Assembly: GCA_023451915.1 (NCBI GenBank)
Contig: JAEXXS010000070.1
Coordinates: forward strand, 1 to 6,241
Source of the DNA: Pseudomonadota bacterium
GTDB lineage: Bacteria; Pseudomonadota; Alphaproteobacteria; Rhizobiales; Rhizobiaceae
Direction: 5' to 3'
DNA: 6,241 bases
The notes under the pieces: generated by a model
What the model was told of the DNA's origin: nothing
Database searches by the model: none
Seen by the model: only the letters and a program-made list of their open reading frames with translations
Part shown: positions 1 to 6,231 of the stretch, piece by piece
Layout of the letters: each line of letters starts with the position of its first letter
Position numbering within the stretch: position 1 is the stretch's first letter
Position numbers and translations under genes: made by a program

Positions 1-125
1 ATTTCACGGAGGCGCTGGCGCACTATTTTGAAGCCCAAAAGGCCGACGTCAATCTCGTCTGGCATCCGGGCGGTCATGAACTGCGCCAGACGGAACTCGC
101 CGCCGTTCAGGAATTCCTCGGCTGA
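1..125 (+). CDS. Alpha/beta-hydrolase (carboxylesterase/phospholipase type), C-terminal end only
   Basis: This is the 3' end of a gene that begins outside the window; about 40 codons are visible, in the frame starting at position 3, ending at a TGA at 123-125. The visible protein ends with ...VNLVWHPGGHEL... and then a short amphipathic helix (ELAAVQEFLG). A GGHEL-type motif close to the C-terminus, after a hydrophobic strand, is typical of the catalytic histidine of alpha/beta-hydrolases of the carboxylesterase/phospholipase family (YpfH/MhqD-like), which hydrolyse small esters in the cytoplasm. The nucleophile and acid residues lie outside the window, so substrate cannot be judged. A hairpin terminator follows five bases after the stop, so it probably does not share a transcript with bigR. 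The hydrolase fold is fairly likely; the subfamily is tentative. Confidence 0.7.
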   Translation, partial: FTEALAHYFEAQKADVNLVWHPGGHELRQTELAAVQEFLG

Positions 126-129
126 TATC

Positions 130-167
130 AATCACCGCCATTCGCCAGGATGGCGGTGATTTGTTTA
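130..167 (+). terminator. Rho-independent-like terminator after the hydrolase gene
   Basis: Positions 130-141 and 150-161 form a perfect 12-bp stem (core ACCGCCAT/ATGGCGGT) around an 8-nt loop at 142-149, followed by a short T-rich run (ttgttta). It starts five bases after the hydrolase stop codon. The opposite strand has no T-run after the hairpin, so it is directional toward the right. It insulates the hydrolase gene from the bigR promoter. The T tract is interrupted by a G and is modest, so efficiency is uncertain. Confidence 0.8.
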
Positions 168-173
168 TTCAGC

Positions 174-242
174 CAACTCCAAATGTCGCACTTGATTTTA
201 TCAATATATATTATATGTAAGTGTATAGTGAATTTGGAGTTG
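174..242. repeat. 11-bp perfect inverted repeat framing the bigR promoter region
   Basis: CAACTCCAAAT at 174-184 is the exact reverse complement of ATTTGGAGTTG at 232-242; the arms are 47 nt apart. The right arm contains the bigR Shine-Dalgarno sequence GGAG (236-239), seven bases before the ATG at 247. Between the arms lies the AT-rich promoter/operator. If a transcript starts upstream of 174, the arms could pair and hide the ribosome binding site; if transcription starts in the AT-rich stretch, the arms can act only at DNA level. The repeat is seen directly; any function is inferred. Confidence 0.75.
191..230 (+). promoter_or_regulatory. AT-rich promoter and putative BigR operator
   Basis: This stretch is sharply more AT-rich than the rest of the window. 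It contains a perfect 5+1+5 dyad ATATA-T-TATAT at 206-216, and a wider interrupted pair CACTT (189-193) / AAGTG (219-223). BigR of Xylella and Agrobacterium is known to bind an AT-rich palindrome overlapping the -10 region of its own promoter, and this is the only place in the intergenic region that fits. TTGATT at 192-197 resembles a -35 box, but no -10 box at ideal spacing stands out (TATGTA 214-219 or TATAGT 224-229 are candidates), so the exact hexamers are not assigned. Autorepression relieved by persulfide is the expected logic. Confidence 0.6.
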
Positions 243-246
243 CCTC

Positions 247-594
247 ATGAATATGGTCACTGACACCAGTATCGGGATGTCGCACCAGCAGATGGTCGAT
301 CGTGCAGGCGAAGTCGCTGAATTGCTGCGCACCCTTTCGCATCCGGCCCGTCTGATGCTGGCCTGCGCGCTCGCAGAAAAAGAATATTCGGTCGGTGAAT
401 TGGAGCAGGGGCTTGGCATTCGCCAGCCGACCTTGTCACAGCAGCTTGGTGTGCTGCGGGAATCCGGCATCGTCGAGACCCGGCGCGAAGCCAAGCAGAT
501 TTTCTATCACCTGACGGAAACCAAGGCGGCGCAACTCATAGAGGCGCTCTATGGCATATTCTGCAATGACGCGCCGAAGGGAGCCTTGTCATGA
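247..594 (+). CDS. bigR: ArsR-family persulfide-sensing repressor BigR
   Basis: A 115-residue cytoplasmic winged-helix transcription factor of the ArsR/SmtB family. The helix-turn-helix spans about residues 46-70 (YSVGELEQGLGIRQPTLSQQ) and the beta wing about 77-90 (ETRREAKQIFYHLT). The only two cysteines are C40 (LMLAC) and C106 (IFC), 66 residues apart, the same spacing as C42/C108 in Xylella BigR and C41/C107 in SqrR, which react with sulfane sulfur to form an intramolecular link and release DNA. No metal-binding CxC motif of the ArsR or SmtB type is present. The start at 247 has GGAG seven bases upstream; an ATG at 253 is a weaker alternative. The stop overlaps the next start (ATGA), so it heads an operon with two membrane proteins. 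Known family role: repress sulfur/sulfide detoxification genes until persulfide accumulates. Assignment is strong; in vivo targets beyond this operon are unknown. Confidence 0.9.
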   Translation: MNMVTDTSIGMSHQQMVDRAGEVAELLRTLSHPARLMLACALAEKEYSVGELEQGLGIRQPTLSQQLGVLRESGIVETRREAKQIFYHLTETKAAQLIEALYGIFCNDAPKGALS

Positions 595-998
595 TAATCT
601 ATATCCAGTCGCTGGCAGGGGGCATGCTGCTCGGTGCAGCGGCGATTTTTCTTCTGATTTTCAATGGTCGCATTGCCGGTATCAGCGGTATCGTCGGACG
701 ATTGCTGAACGGAAGCCAGGTCGCACTCAATGCGGCTTTCGTTCTTGGCCTCATTCTTGGGCCTGTGGTCTATGCCGTGCTTTTCGGAAGCTTCCCGGCA
801 ACAACCATCGCCGCATCCTGGGCGGTTATCATCGTTGCAGGTCTTCTGGTCGGGGTGGGAACGCGCATAGGCTCCGGCTGTACATCTGGCCATGGTATCC
901 TCGGCATGGCACGCTTTTCCAAACGCTCGATTGCCGCGACGATCACCTTTCTGCTGACGGGTGTGGCGGCAGCAACCCTTGCGGGAGTTCTGCTATGA
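591..998 (+). CDS. Half-size YeeE/YedE-family membrane protein, first half (PmpA/PmpB-like)
   Basis: A 135-residue, very hydrophobic inner-membrane protein with about four membrane segments (roughly residues 5-24, 46-66, 72-90, 114-134). It carries the YeeE/YedE (DUF395/sulf_transp) signatures: GGMLLGAA..FNGRIAGISG at 10-33, and GSGCTSGHG at 94-102 with the protein's only cysteine, C97. Full-length members such as TsuA import thiosulfate, passing it along conserved cysteines; half-size pairs occur in bigR-type operons and are called PmpA/PmpB in Serratia. The ATG overlaps the bigR stop by 4 bp, and AAGGGAG at 577-583 lies seven bases upstream, so translation is probably coupled. This half resembles the N-terminal repeat and needs the next protein as partner, by inference. 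The transported species (thiosulfate, sulfide/persulfide or other) cannot be read from sequence. Confidence 0.85.
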   Translation: MIIYIQSLAGGMLLGAAAIFLLIFNGRIAGISGIVGRLLNGSQVALNAAFVLGLILGPVVYAVLFGSFPATTIAASWAVIIVAGLLVGVGTRIGSGCTSGHGILGMARFSKRSIAATITFLLTGVAAATLAGVLL

Positions 999-1453
999 AC
1001 AGATTTGCTTATTACCGTCTCGCGGCAGCGCTTTTCGCAGGCGCGCTATTCGGGTTCGGATTGTCCCTATCAGGCATGATCGACCCGTCACGCGTGCAGG
1101 GCTTTTTGAATATAGCAAGCGGTCACTGGGATCCCAGCCTTGCATTCGTGCTTGGTGGTGCTCTCCTGGTCGCCATTCCGGGTGTGATGCTTCAGCGCAA
1201 GCTGGCAAAGCCGGTGCTGGACGACAGTTTTCACCTGCCTGAAAAGACGCAGATCGACCGGCCTCTGCTGGTTGGCTCGGCGCTGTTCGGTCTTGGTTGG
1301 GGACTGGCCGGTTTCTGTCCGGGACCTGCGGTCTCGGCCTTGTCTATCGGCTTGCCGCAGGTCTGGTTATTTGTGGCTGCCATGGCGGCAGGCATGATCA
1401 TTCACGACCACTTTTTGAAGGCTTATAAACCTCGGGCGATTACTAGACGCTGA
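995..1453 (+). CDS. Half-size YeeE/YedE-family membrane protein, second half (PmpA/PmpB-like)
   Basis: A 152-residue membrane protein with about four hydrophobic segments (roughly 8-27, 47-66, 90-106, 121-138). The DUF395 signatures of the second repeat are present: [21 protein letters not shown] at about 20-40 (a longer run, key residues G-L-SGM-DP-V-GFL) and [11 protein letters not shown] at 103-113, with the only cysteine, C108. Together with the preceding protein it adds up to 287 residues, near the size of a single full-length YeeE/TsuA-type transporter. The start ATG overlaps the previous stop by 4 bp (ATGA) and GGGAG at 983-987 lies seven bases upstream; an open frame continues upstream to 551 but crosses the two preceding genes and is not used. 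The last ten codons overlap the end of the convergent acyl-CoA dehydrogenase gene by 31 bp. Likely sulfur-compound transport under BigR control; substrate unproven. Confidence 0.85.
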   Translation: MNRFAYYRLAAALFAGALFGFGLSLSGMIDPSRVQGFLNIASGHWDPSLAFVLGGALLVAIPGVMLQRKLAKPVLDDSFHLPEKTQIDRPLLVGSALFGLGWGLAGFCPGPAVSALSIGLPQVWLFVAAMAAGMIIHDHFLKAYKPRAITRR

Positions 1454-2550
1454 ACTTCGCTCGTGCCTTCATAAATCTGGCAGACGCGCACATCGCGATA
1501 GATGCGCTCAACCGGATAATCGGCAAGGTAGCCATAGCCGCCGTGAATCTGGATCGCGGCGGAACAGACCTCCTCCGCCATTTCCGACGCGACGAGCTTG
1601 GCCATCGAGGCTTCGGTCAGGCAGGGTTTGCCTGCTTCGCGCAAGGCGGCGGCGTGCAGAACCATCTGGCGGGCTGTTTCGATCTTGGTCGCCATATCGG
1701 CAAGGCGGAAGGCAACCGCCTGATGTTCTGCAATCGGCTTGCCGAAAGTGATGCGTTCCTTGGCATAGTCGCGGGCTGTCTCGAAAGCGGCCCGTGCCAT
1801 GCCCACGGCTTGCGCGGCAATGCCGATACGCCCGCCTTCAAGATTGGCAAGCGCTATTTTATAGCCTTCGCCTTCTGCACCCAGCCTGTTTTCCACGGGC
1901 ACGCGCATATTGGTGAAAGCCAGCGCGCAGGTGTCGGAGGAATGCTGGCCGAGCTTGTGTTCGACCGTCATGACTTCGTAGCCCGGCGTGTCGGTCGGCA
2001 CGATAAAGGCTGAAATGCCCTTTTTGCCAGCCGCTGGGTCGGTAACGGCAAAGACAATCACCACGCTGCCATTCTTGCCGGAGGTGATGAATTGCTTGGA
2101 GCCATCGATCACATAATGATCGCCGTCGAGCCGCGCGCGGGTTTTCAAGGCCGACGCATCGGACCCCGCCTGCGGTTCCGTCAGCGCAAAGCCGCCGATC
2201 CATTCACCCGATGCCATTTTTGGCAGGAAGCGGCGCTTCTGGTCTTCCGTGCCGAAACGCAGGATTGGCGCGCAGCCGACCGAGGAATGCACGGAAACGA
2301 TGGTGGAGCAGGCGCCGTCGCCCGCGGCGATTTCTTCCAGAGCCAGCGCATAAGCCACCATGCCGAGGTCGGAGCCGCCCCATTCTTCCGGCACCAGCAT
2401 GCCGAGGAAGCCAAGTTCGCCCATTTCGGTCAGTTCGGCGCGCGGGAATGCATGTTCCCGGTCACGCTTTGCAGCCCCCGGCGCAAGACGCTCCTGCGCA
2501 AAATCGCGGACGGCGTCGCGGATCTGCTCCTGCGTATCGGTGAGAAGCAT
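1423..2550 (-). CDS. Acyl-CoA dehydrogenase (short-chain type)
   Basis: A 375-residue FAD flavoenzyme that introduces the alpha-beta double bond into an acyl-CoA and passes electrons to ETF. The N-terminal helical domain covers about 1-117, the beta domain about 118-227 with signature 1 [10 protein letters not shown] (122-131), and the C-terminal helical domain about 228-375 with [12 protein letters not shown] (239-250), IQIHGGYGY (333-341) and YEGTSE (360-365). E361 is the expected catalytic base, the SCAD/MCAD position rather than that of isovaleryl- or long-chain enzymes. Length is normal for the family. Start choice: the ATG at 2550 shares one base with the thiolase stop (TGATG) and has AAAGGA seven bases upstream; a GTG at 2553 directly before it is too close (4 bases). 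It is the last gene of the minus-strand operon and ends inside the opposite gene. Short straight or methyl-branched acyl-CoA is the likely substrate; exact specificity is not determined. Confidence 0.92.
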   Translation of the reverse strand: MLLTDTQEQIRDAVRDFAQERLAPGAAKRDREHAFPRAELTEMGELGFLGMLVPEEWGGSDLGMVAYALALEEIAAGDGACSTIVSVHSSVGCAPILRFGTEDQKRRFLPKMASGEWIGGFALTEPQAGSDASALKTRARLDGDHYVIDGSKQFITSGKNGSVVIVFAVTDPAAGKKGISAFIVPTDTPGYEVMTVEHKLGQHSSDTCALAFTNMRVPVENRLGAEGEGYKIALANLEGGRIGIAAQAVGMARAAFETARDYAKERITFGKPIAEHQAVAFRLADMATKIETARQMVLHAAALREAGKPCLTEASMAKLVASEMAEEVCSAAIQIHGGYGYLADYPVERIYRDVRVCQIYEGTSEVQRLVIARGL

Positions 2551-3740
2551 CACACGATCCTTTCAATGCCGATGGAGGTGGCTTCGCCGCCGCCAAGGCA
2601 GATGCCAGCCACGCCGCGCTTCAAGCCATGTGTTTCCAGTGCCGAAAGCAGCGTCACCAGAATACGTGCGCCGGAAGCGCCGATCGGATGGCCGAGCGCG
2701 CAAGCGCCGCCGTGAATATTGACCTTGTCATGCGGCAGATCGAGATCACGCATGGCCGCCATGGTGACGACGGCGAAAGCCTCATTGATCTCGAACAGAT
2801 CGACATTCTTGAGGTCCCAGCCGATCTTCTCCGAAAGCTTGCTGATTGCGCCGATGGGCGCAGTCGCGAAAAGGTTCGGCTTGTCGGCAAAGGTTGCGTG
2901 ACCGACGAGGACCGCGCGCGGCGTGAGGCCGCGCTTTTCCGCTTCCGAAGCGCGCATCAGCACGAGGGCCGCAGCGCCATCGGAAATCGACGAGGAATTA
3001 GCCGCCGTTACCGTACCGCCATCGCGGAAGGCTGGACGCAGCGAGGGGATCTTGTCGAGCTTCGCCTTGCCCGGCTGTTCGTCTATCGAGACCTGCACCT
3101 CGGCGCGACCGGATTTCACCGTCACAGGGGTAATCTCTGCTGCAAACAGACCGTCCTTGATGGCCTTCTGTGCGCGGGTCAGCGAGGCAATGGCGAATTC
3201 GTCCTGCGCTTCACGGGTGAATTGATAGGCTTCCGCGCAATCCTCCGCAAAAGTGCCCATCAGGCGGCCTTTGTCATAGGCGTCCTCGAGGCCGTCGAGG
3301 AACATATGATCCAGAATCTGGCCATGGCCCATGCGATAGCCGCCACGCGCCTTGGGCAGCAGGTAGGGCGCATTGGTCATGCTTTCCATGCCGCCCGAAA
3401 CGATCACATCCGCCGAACCAGCCAGCAGAAGATCATGCGCCAGCATGGTGGCTTTCATGCCCGAACCGCACATTTTGTTGACGGTCGTGGCTCCAGTTGA
3501 AACGGGGAGACCGGCTTTGATCGAAGCCTGACGCGCCGGGGCTTGTCCCTGACCGGCAGGCAGGACGCAGCCCATGAACACTTCTTCGACGGCTTCCGGT
3601 GAAAGCCCTGCACCGGCCAGCGCGCCGCTGATCGCAGCAGCGCCGAGATCGGTCGCCTGTGCGCCGGAAAAGTCGCCCTGAAAACCGCCCATGGGCGTGC
3701 GGGTTGCACCGACAATGACAATAGGATCGCTGTTGGACAT
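2550..3740 (-). CDS. Thiolase (acetyl-CoA C-acyltransferase/acetyltransferase)
   Basis: A 396-residue thiolase that cleaves 3-ketoacyl-CoA with CoA to acetyl-CoA (or propionyl-CoA) plus a shortened acyl-CoA, or runs in reverse to make acetoacetyl-CoA. Catalytic residues are all visible: nucleophile C91 in NKMCGSG, the NEAFA motif at 319-323, H351 in GHPIGASG, and C381 in CLGGGEA. Length is standard. The reading frame is open upstream to 3857, but the extra 39 residues overlap the SDR gene and look nothing like a thiolase; the ATG at 3740 has GAGGAA (3746-3751 on this strand) with seven bases between GAGG and the ATG, and starts right at the family's N-terminus ([14 protein letters not shown]). 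It follows the SDR stop by 25 bp and overlaps the dehydrogenase start by 1 bp. The neighbours favour a degradative role (short-chain or isoleucine-type beta-oxidation) over polyhydroxybutyrate synthesis, since no phbB/phbC is nearby. Confidence 0.93.
   Translation of the reverse strand: MSNSDPIVIVGATRTPMGGFQGDFSGAQATDLGAAAISGALAGAGLSPEAVEEVFMGCVLPAGQGQAPARQASIKAGLPVSTGATTVNKMCGSGMKATMLAHDLLLAGSADVIVSGGMESMTNAPYLLPKARGGYRMGHGQILDHMFLDGLEDAYDKGRLMGTFAEDCAEAYQFTREAQDEFAIASLTRAQKAIKDGLFAAEITPVTVKSGRAEVQVSIDEQPGKAKLDKIPSLRPAFRDGGTVTAANSSSISDGAAALVLMRASEAEKRGLTPRAVLVGHATFADKPNLFATAPIGAISKLSEKIGWDLKNVDLFEINEAFAVVTMAAMRDLDLPHDKVNIHGGACALGHPIGASGARILVTLLSALETHGLKRGVAGICLGGGEATSIGIERIV
2558..2563 (-). 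promoter_or_regulatory. Ribosome binding site deciding the acyl-CoA dehydrogenase start
   Basis: Minus-strand AAAGGA, within the last codons of the thiolase gene, is seven bases before the ATG at 2550 and only four before the adjacent in-frame GTG at 2553. The spacing favours the ATG. Confidence 0.6.
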
Positions 3741-3745
3741 GATTA

Positions 3746-3751
3746 TTCCTC
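3746..3751 (-). promoter_or_regulatory. Ribosome binding site deciding the thiolase start
   Basis: Minus-strand GAGGAA in the 25-bp gap between the SDR stop and the thiolase ATG, with seven bases between GAGG and the ATG at 3740. It rules against the longer open frame that reaches 3857 inside the SDR gene. Confidence 0.7.
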
Positions 3752-3765
3752 GCTTCCTGATCTGG

Positions 3766-4533
3766 TTATTTCGCAGCCATGCGAAGCGCACCGTCGAGAC
3801 GGATGACTTCGCCGTTGAGCATCTGGTTTTCCGCAATGTGGCGCACGAGCGCCGCATATTCCGCCGGGCGTCCGAGACGCGAGGGGAACGGCACCGATGC
3901 GCCGAGCGCGTCCTGCACGTCCTGCGGCATGCCTGCCATCATCGGCGTCTCGAAGATGCCGGGCGCAATCGTCATGACGCGGATGCCATGGCGCGCCAGT
4001 TCACGCGCCACCGGCAGGGTCATGGCCGCAACGCCGCCTTTTGAGGCGGAATAGGCCGCCTGTCCGATCTGGCCGTCAAAGGCGGCAACCGAGGCGGTGT
4101 TGATGATCAGCCCGCGTTCGCCGCCATCGCCCGGCTCATTCTTTGCCATGGCTTCGGCTGCCAGTCGCAGCATGTTGAATGTGCCGATCAGATTGATCGA
4201 AATGGTGCGCGCAAAACTGTCGAATTTGTGCGGACCCTCGCGGCCGAGCACCTTTTCGCCGGGCGCAACGCCTGCGCAATTGACGAGCGCGTCGATACGG
4301 CCAAAGGCCTTGAGCGCGGCGGCTATGGCGGCCTGTCCATCCGCTTCGTTCGTCACGTCGGTACGCTGGAAAATAGCGGCTGCGCCAAGCGCTTTTGCCG
4401 CCGCTTCACCGGCTGCAGCGTTGACATCGAGAAGGGCTGCCTTGCCGCCCGCTTCGACAACCATCTTGGCTACAGCTGCGCCGAGGCCCGAACCTGCGCC
4501 GGTGATCAGAAATACCCGATCTTGAATCTGCAT
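3766..4533 (-). CDS. 3-hydroxyacyl-CoA dehydrogenase type II (HSD10-like SDR)
   Basis: A 255-residue short-chain dehydrogenase/reductase that oxidises 3-hydroxyacyl-CoA to 3-ketoacyl-CoA. The Rossmann motif TGAGSGLG is at 11-18; D36 at the end of the second strand predicts NAD rather than NADP; the NCAG motif is at 85-88; the catalytic set N114, S148, Y161, K165 is complete (YSASK 161-165). The stretch [19 protein letters not shown] (144-162) and the C-terminal VPFPSRLG...[11 protein letters not shown] pattern are hallmarks of the HSD17B10 family, whose members act on short and 2-methyl-branched 3-hydroxyacyl-CoAs, including 2-methyl-3-hydroxybutyryl-CoA of isoleucine breakdown. The start ATG lies nine bases after the synthetase stop, and its ribosome site GAGG overlaps that stop codon (TGAGG), so the two are co-translated. 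Subfamily call is strong; physiological substrate is inferred. Confidence 0.93.
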   Translation of the reverse strand: MQIQDRVFLITGAGSGLGAAVAKMVVEAGGKAALLDVNAAAGEAAAKALGAAAIFQRTDVTNEADGQAAIAAALKAFGRIDALVNCAGVAPGEKVLGREGPHKFDSFARTISINLIGTFNMLRLAAEAMAKNEPGDGGERGLIINTASVAAFDGQIGQAAYSASKGGVAAMTLPVARELARHGIRVMTIAPGIFETPMMAGMPQDVQDALGASVPFPSRLGRPAEYAALVRHIAENQMLNGEVIRLDGALRMAAK

Positions 4534-4542
4534 AATTGTACC

Positions 4543-6216
4543 TCAGGCTTTTGTCTGTTGCTGTTTGTCGATTTCCGCCTTACGCAGCAGAAAGCGCTGG
4601 ATTTTTCCGCTCGGCGTTTTCGGCAGTTCACTGACGAAATCGATTTCGCGCGGATAGGCATGGGCGGAAAGCCGCTTCTTCACATGTTGCGCCAGTTCTT
4701 CGGCAAGCGCGGGTGTGCCTTCGTGACCGGCTGCCAGAATGACGAATGCCTTGACGATTTCCGTGCGCTGCGGATCGGGAACGCCGACGACCGCCGCTTC
4801 ATTGACGGCTGCATGTTCCAGAAGCGCGCTTTCAACGTCAAACGGTCCAATGCGATAACCGGACGAGGTGATGACGTCATCGGCACGGCCAATGAAGCTG
4901 ACCGAACCGTCGTCTTCAAACTCCACCGTATCGCCGGTGCGGTAATAGCCGCCCGCGATGGCCGGTGTTTCCTGTTTGTAGTAGCCGGAAAACCAGAGGA
5001 GCGGCGATTTTGCGATATCGACGGCGAGGACACCGGGCTGGTTGGGGTCGAGTTCATTTCCGGCTTCATCCAGAACCGCCACCCGATAGCCCGGCATGGC
5101 ATAGCCCGCCGAACCCTGACGCACCGGATGTTCGAGGCCGTGGTGGTTGTTGACCACCATGCCAAGTTCAGTCTGGCCGTAATGGTCGTGGATCGGCGCG
5201 CCGAGATTGGCATCGAACCAGCGGATCACTTCCGGATTGAGAGGCTCGCCCGCACTTGATACCACGCGCAGACGTCCCTTGATGCGCGCCGCTGCTTCCG
5301 GGCCTGCCGCCATCAGCAGGCGGAAAGCGGTTGGCGAACCGGCCAGACTGGTCACGCCCAGGCGTTCGATAATGTCGTAGGTGCTTTCGGCGTTGAAGCC
5401 GCCTTCGTAAAGCGTGGTGGCTTGCCCAAGTTGCAGCGGACCAGTCACCGCATAATAAAGCCCGTAAGCCCAGCCTGGATCGGCGATATTCCAGAAAATG
5501 TCGTCGGATCGCAGCCCCACGGCTTCGCGCATATAGGCACCAAAGGCGAGCAGCGCGAAAAGCGGAACGGGCACGCCTTTTGGCAGGCCAGCCGTGCCGG
5601 AGGTCGACATCATCATGAACAGGTCATCGCCCTTGCGCATCACGGGCGGGCAATCGCTGGAAGCGGCAGCAAGGGCCGCGCGGAAATCGATATCGCCTTC
5701 AGGCGCGGTCTCGCCGGGAGCGAGGATCGTTGTGACCTGCGGGCAAGGATCGACTTCATCCAGTTTGCTGCGATTGGCAATATTGGTCACGACCAGTTTC
5801 GCATCACTGGTCTTCAGGCGATGTTCGATGGCTTTCGGACCGAAAGCGGTGAAGAGCGGCTGATAGACTGCGCCGATACGCCATGCGCCGAGAATTGTGG
5901 CCACCAGTTCCGGCGTACGGGGCAGGAGACCGGCAACGACATCGCCAGCAACGACACCTGCATCTTTCAGCACATTGCCGACCTTTGCGGAGAGATCGCG
6001 CAGCTCTTCAAAGGTGAATTCGGTTAGCTGGCCATCGGCGGAAATCGCGCGCAGCGCTGTGCGGTTTTTATCGGCGTAACGGTCGCAGCATTCAATACAG
6101 GCATTGAGGCCGGTGTCGGGATGGCCCACAAGCTGTGTGATGGCCTGATCGAGTTCAAACTTTGCCACGGCGTCATCATAACGCACACGCTGCGTGAAAG
6201 CAGACGCTTCAGTCAT
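4543..6216 (-). CDS. AMP-forming acyl-CoA synthetase (short/medium-chain type)
   Basis: A 557-residue ANL-superfamily enzyme that activates a carboxylic acid with ATP and joins it to CoA, the entry step for the genes that follow. Visible motifs: P-loop STSGTAGLPKG (204-214; the usual second Thr of SGTTG is Ala209), DPGWAYG (246-252), HYGQTELG (345-352), YYRTGD (425-430) with ribose-binding D429, FIGRADDVITSSGYRIGP (441-458) at the domain hinge, and PKTPSGKIQR (532-541) with the catalytic lysine K538. Length is typical of acetate/medium-chain (ACSM-like) synthetases. No signal peptide or membrane segment, so cytoplasmic. The ATG at 6216 has GGGAGG nine bases upstream. It is first of the visible minus-strand operon, though further genes or the promoter lie beyond the window. 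The chain length of the acid cannot be fixed by eye; neighbours suggest a short or branched acid. Confidence 0.92.
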   Translation of the reverse strand: MTEASAFTQRVRYDDAVAKFELDQAITQLVGHPDTGLNACIECCDRYADKNRTALRAISADGQLTEFTFEELRDLSAKVGNVLKDAGVVAGDVVAGLLPRTPELVATILGAWRIGAVYQPLFTAFGPKAIEHRLKTSDAKLVVTNIANRSKLDEVDPCPQVTTILAPGETAPEGDIDFRAALAAASSDCPPVMRKGDDLFMMMSTSGTAGLPKGVPVPLFALLAFGAYMREAVGLRSDDIFWNIADPGWAYGLYYAVTGPLQLGQATTLYEGGFNAESTYDIIERLGVTSLAGSPTAFRLLMAAGPEAAARIKGRLRVVSSAGEPLNPEVIRWFDANLGAPIHDHYGQTELGMVVNNHHGLEHPVRQGSAGYAMPGYRVAVLDEAGNELDPNQPGVLAVDIAKSPLLWFSGYYKQETPAIAGGYYRTGDTVEFEDDGSVSFIGRADDVITSSGYRIGPFDVESALLEHAAVNEAAVVGVPDPQRTEIVKAFVILAAGHEGTPALAEELAQHVKKRLSAHAYPREIDFVSELPKTPSGKIQRFLLRKAEIDKQQQTKA

Positions 6217-6225
6217 TCCGGTATT

Positions 6226-6231
6226 CCTCCC
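6226..6231 (-). promoter_or_regulatory. Ribosome binding site of the acyl-CoA synthetase gene
   Basis: On the minus strand this reads GGGAGG, a near-ideal Shine-Dalgarno sequence nine bases before the ATG at 6216. It supports that start, and is the strongest ribosome site in the minus-strand operon, consistent with the synthetase being a first or independently initiated gene. The promoter itself is not in the remaining ten bases. Confidence 0.75.

Noticed and set aside
123..130. TGATATCA 8-bp palindrome overlapping the hydrolase stop codon
   Set aside because: Short palindromes of this size occur by chance; it is next to, and not part of, the terminator stem.
201..494. 97-codon minus-strand open frame antisense to bigR
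   Set aside because: Ser/Arg/Cys-rich shadow of the bigR frame; no ribosome site or family features seen.
551..994. In-frame upstream extension of the second transporter gene (open from 551)
   Set aside because: It crosses bigR and the first transporter half in another frame, reads as Arg/Cys/His-rich non-membrane sequence, and the ATG at 995 has a good ribosome site and begins the expected family N-terminus.
1478..1510. Possible hairpin GCGCA...ATGCGC inside the end of the acyl-CoA dehydrogenase gene, considered as a terminator for the bigR operon
   Set aside because: Stem is only about 5 bp before mismatches and there is no T-run after it.
2628..3500. 290-codon open frame on the plus strand, antisense to the thiolase gene
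   Set aside because: Arg/His/Gly-rich composition, no family resemblance, and the opposite strand encodes a full thiolase.
3741..3857. 39-residue N-terminal extension of the thiolase
   Set aside because: It overlaps the end of the SDR gene, has no thiolase similarity, and the ATG at 3740 has a proper Shine-Dalgarno.
4228..5259. 343-codon open frame on the plus strand, antisense to the acyl-CoA synthetase and SDR genes
   Set aside because: It is Cys/Arg/His-rich with no recognisable domain, and lies opposite two genes with complete catalytic motifs. Long antisense frames are expected in GC-rich coding DNA.
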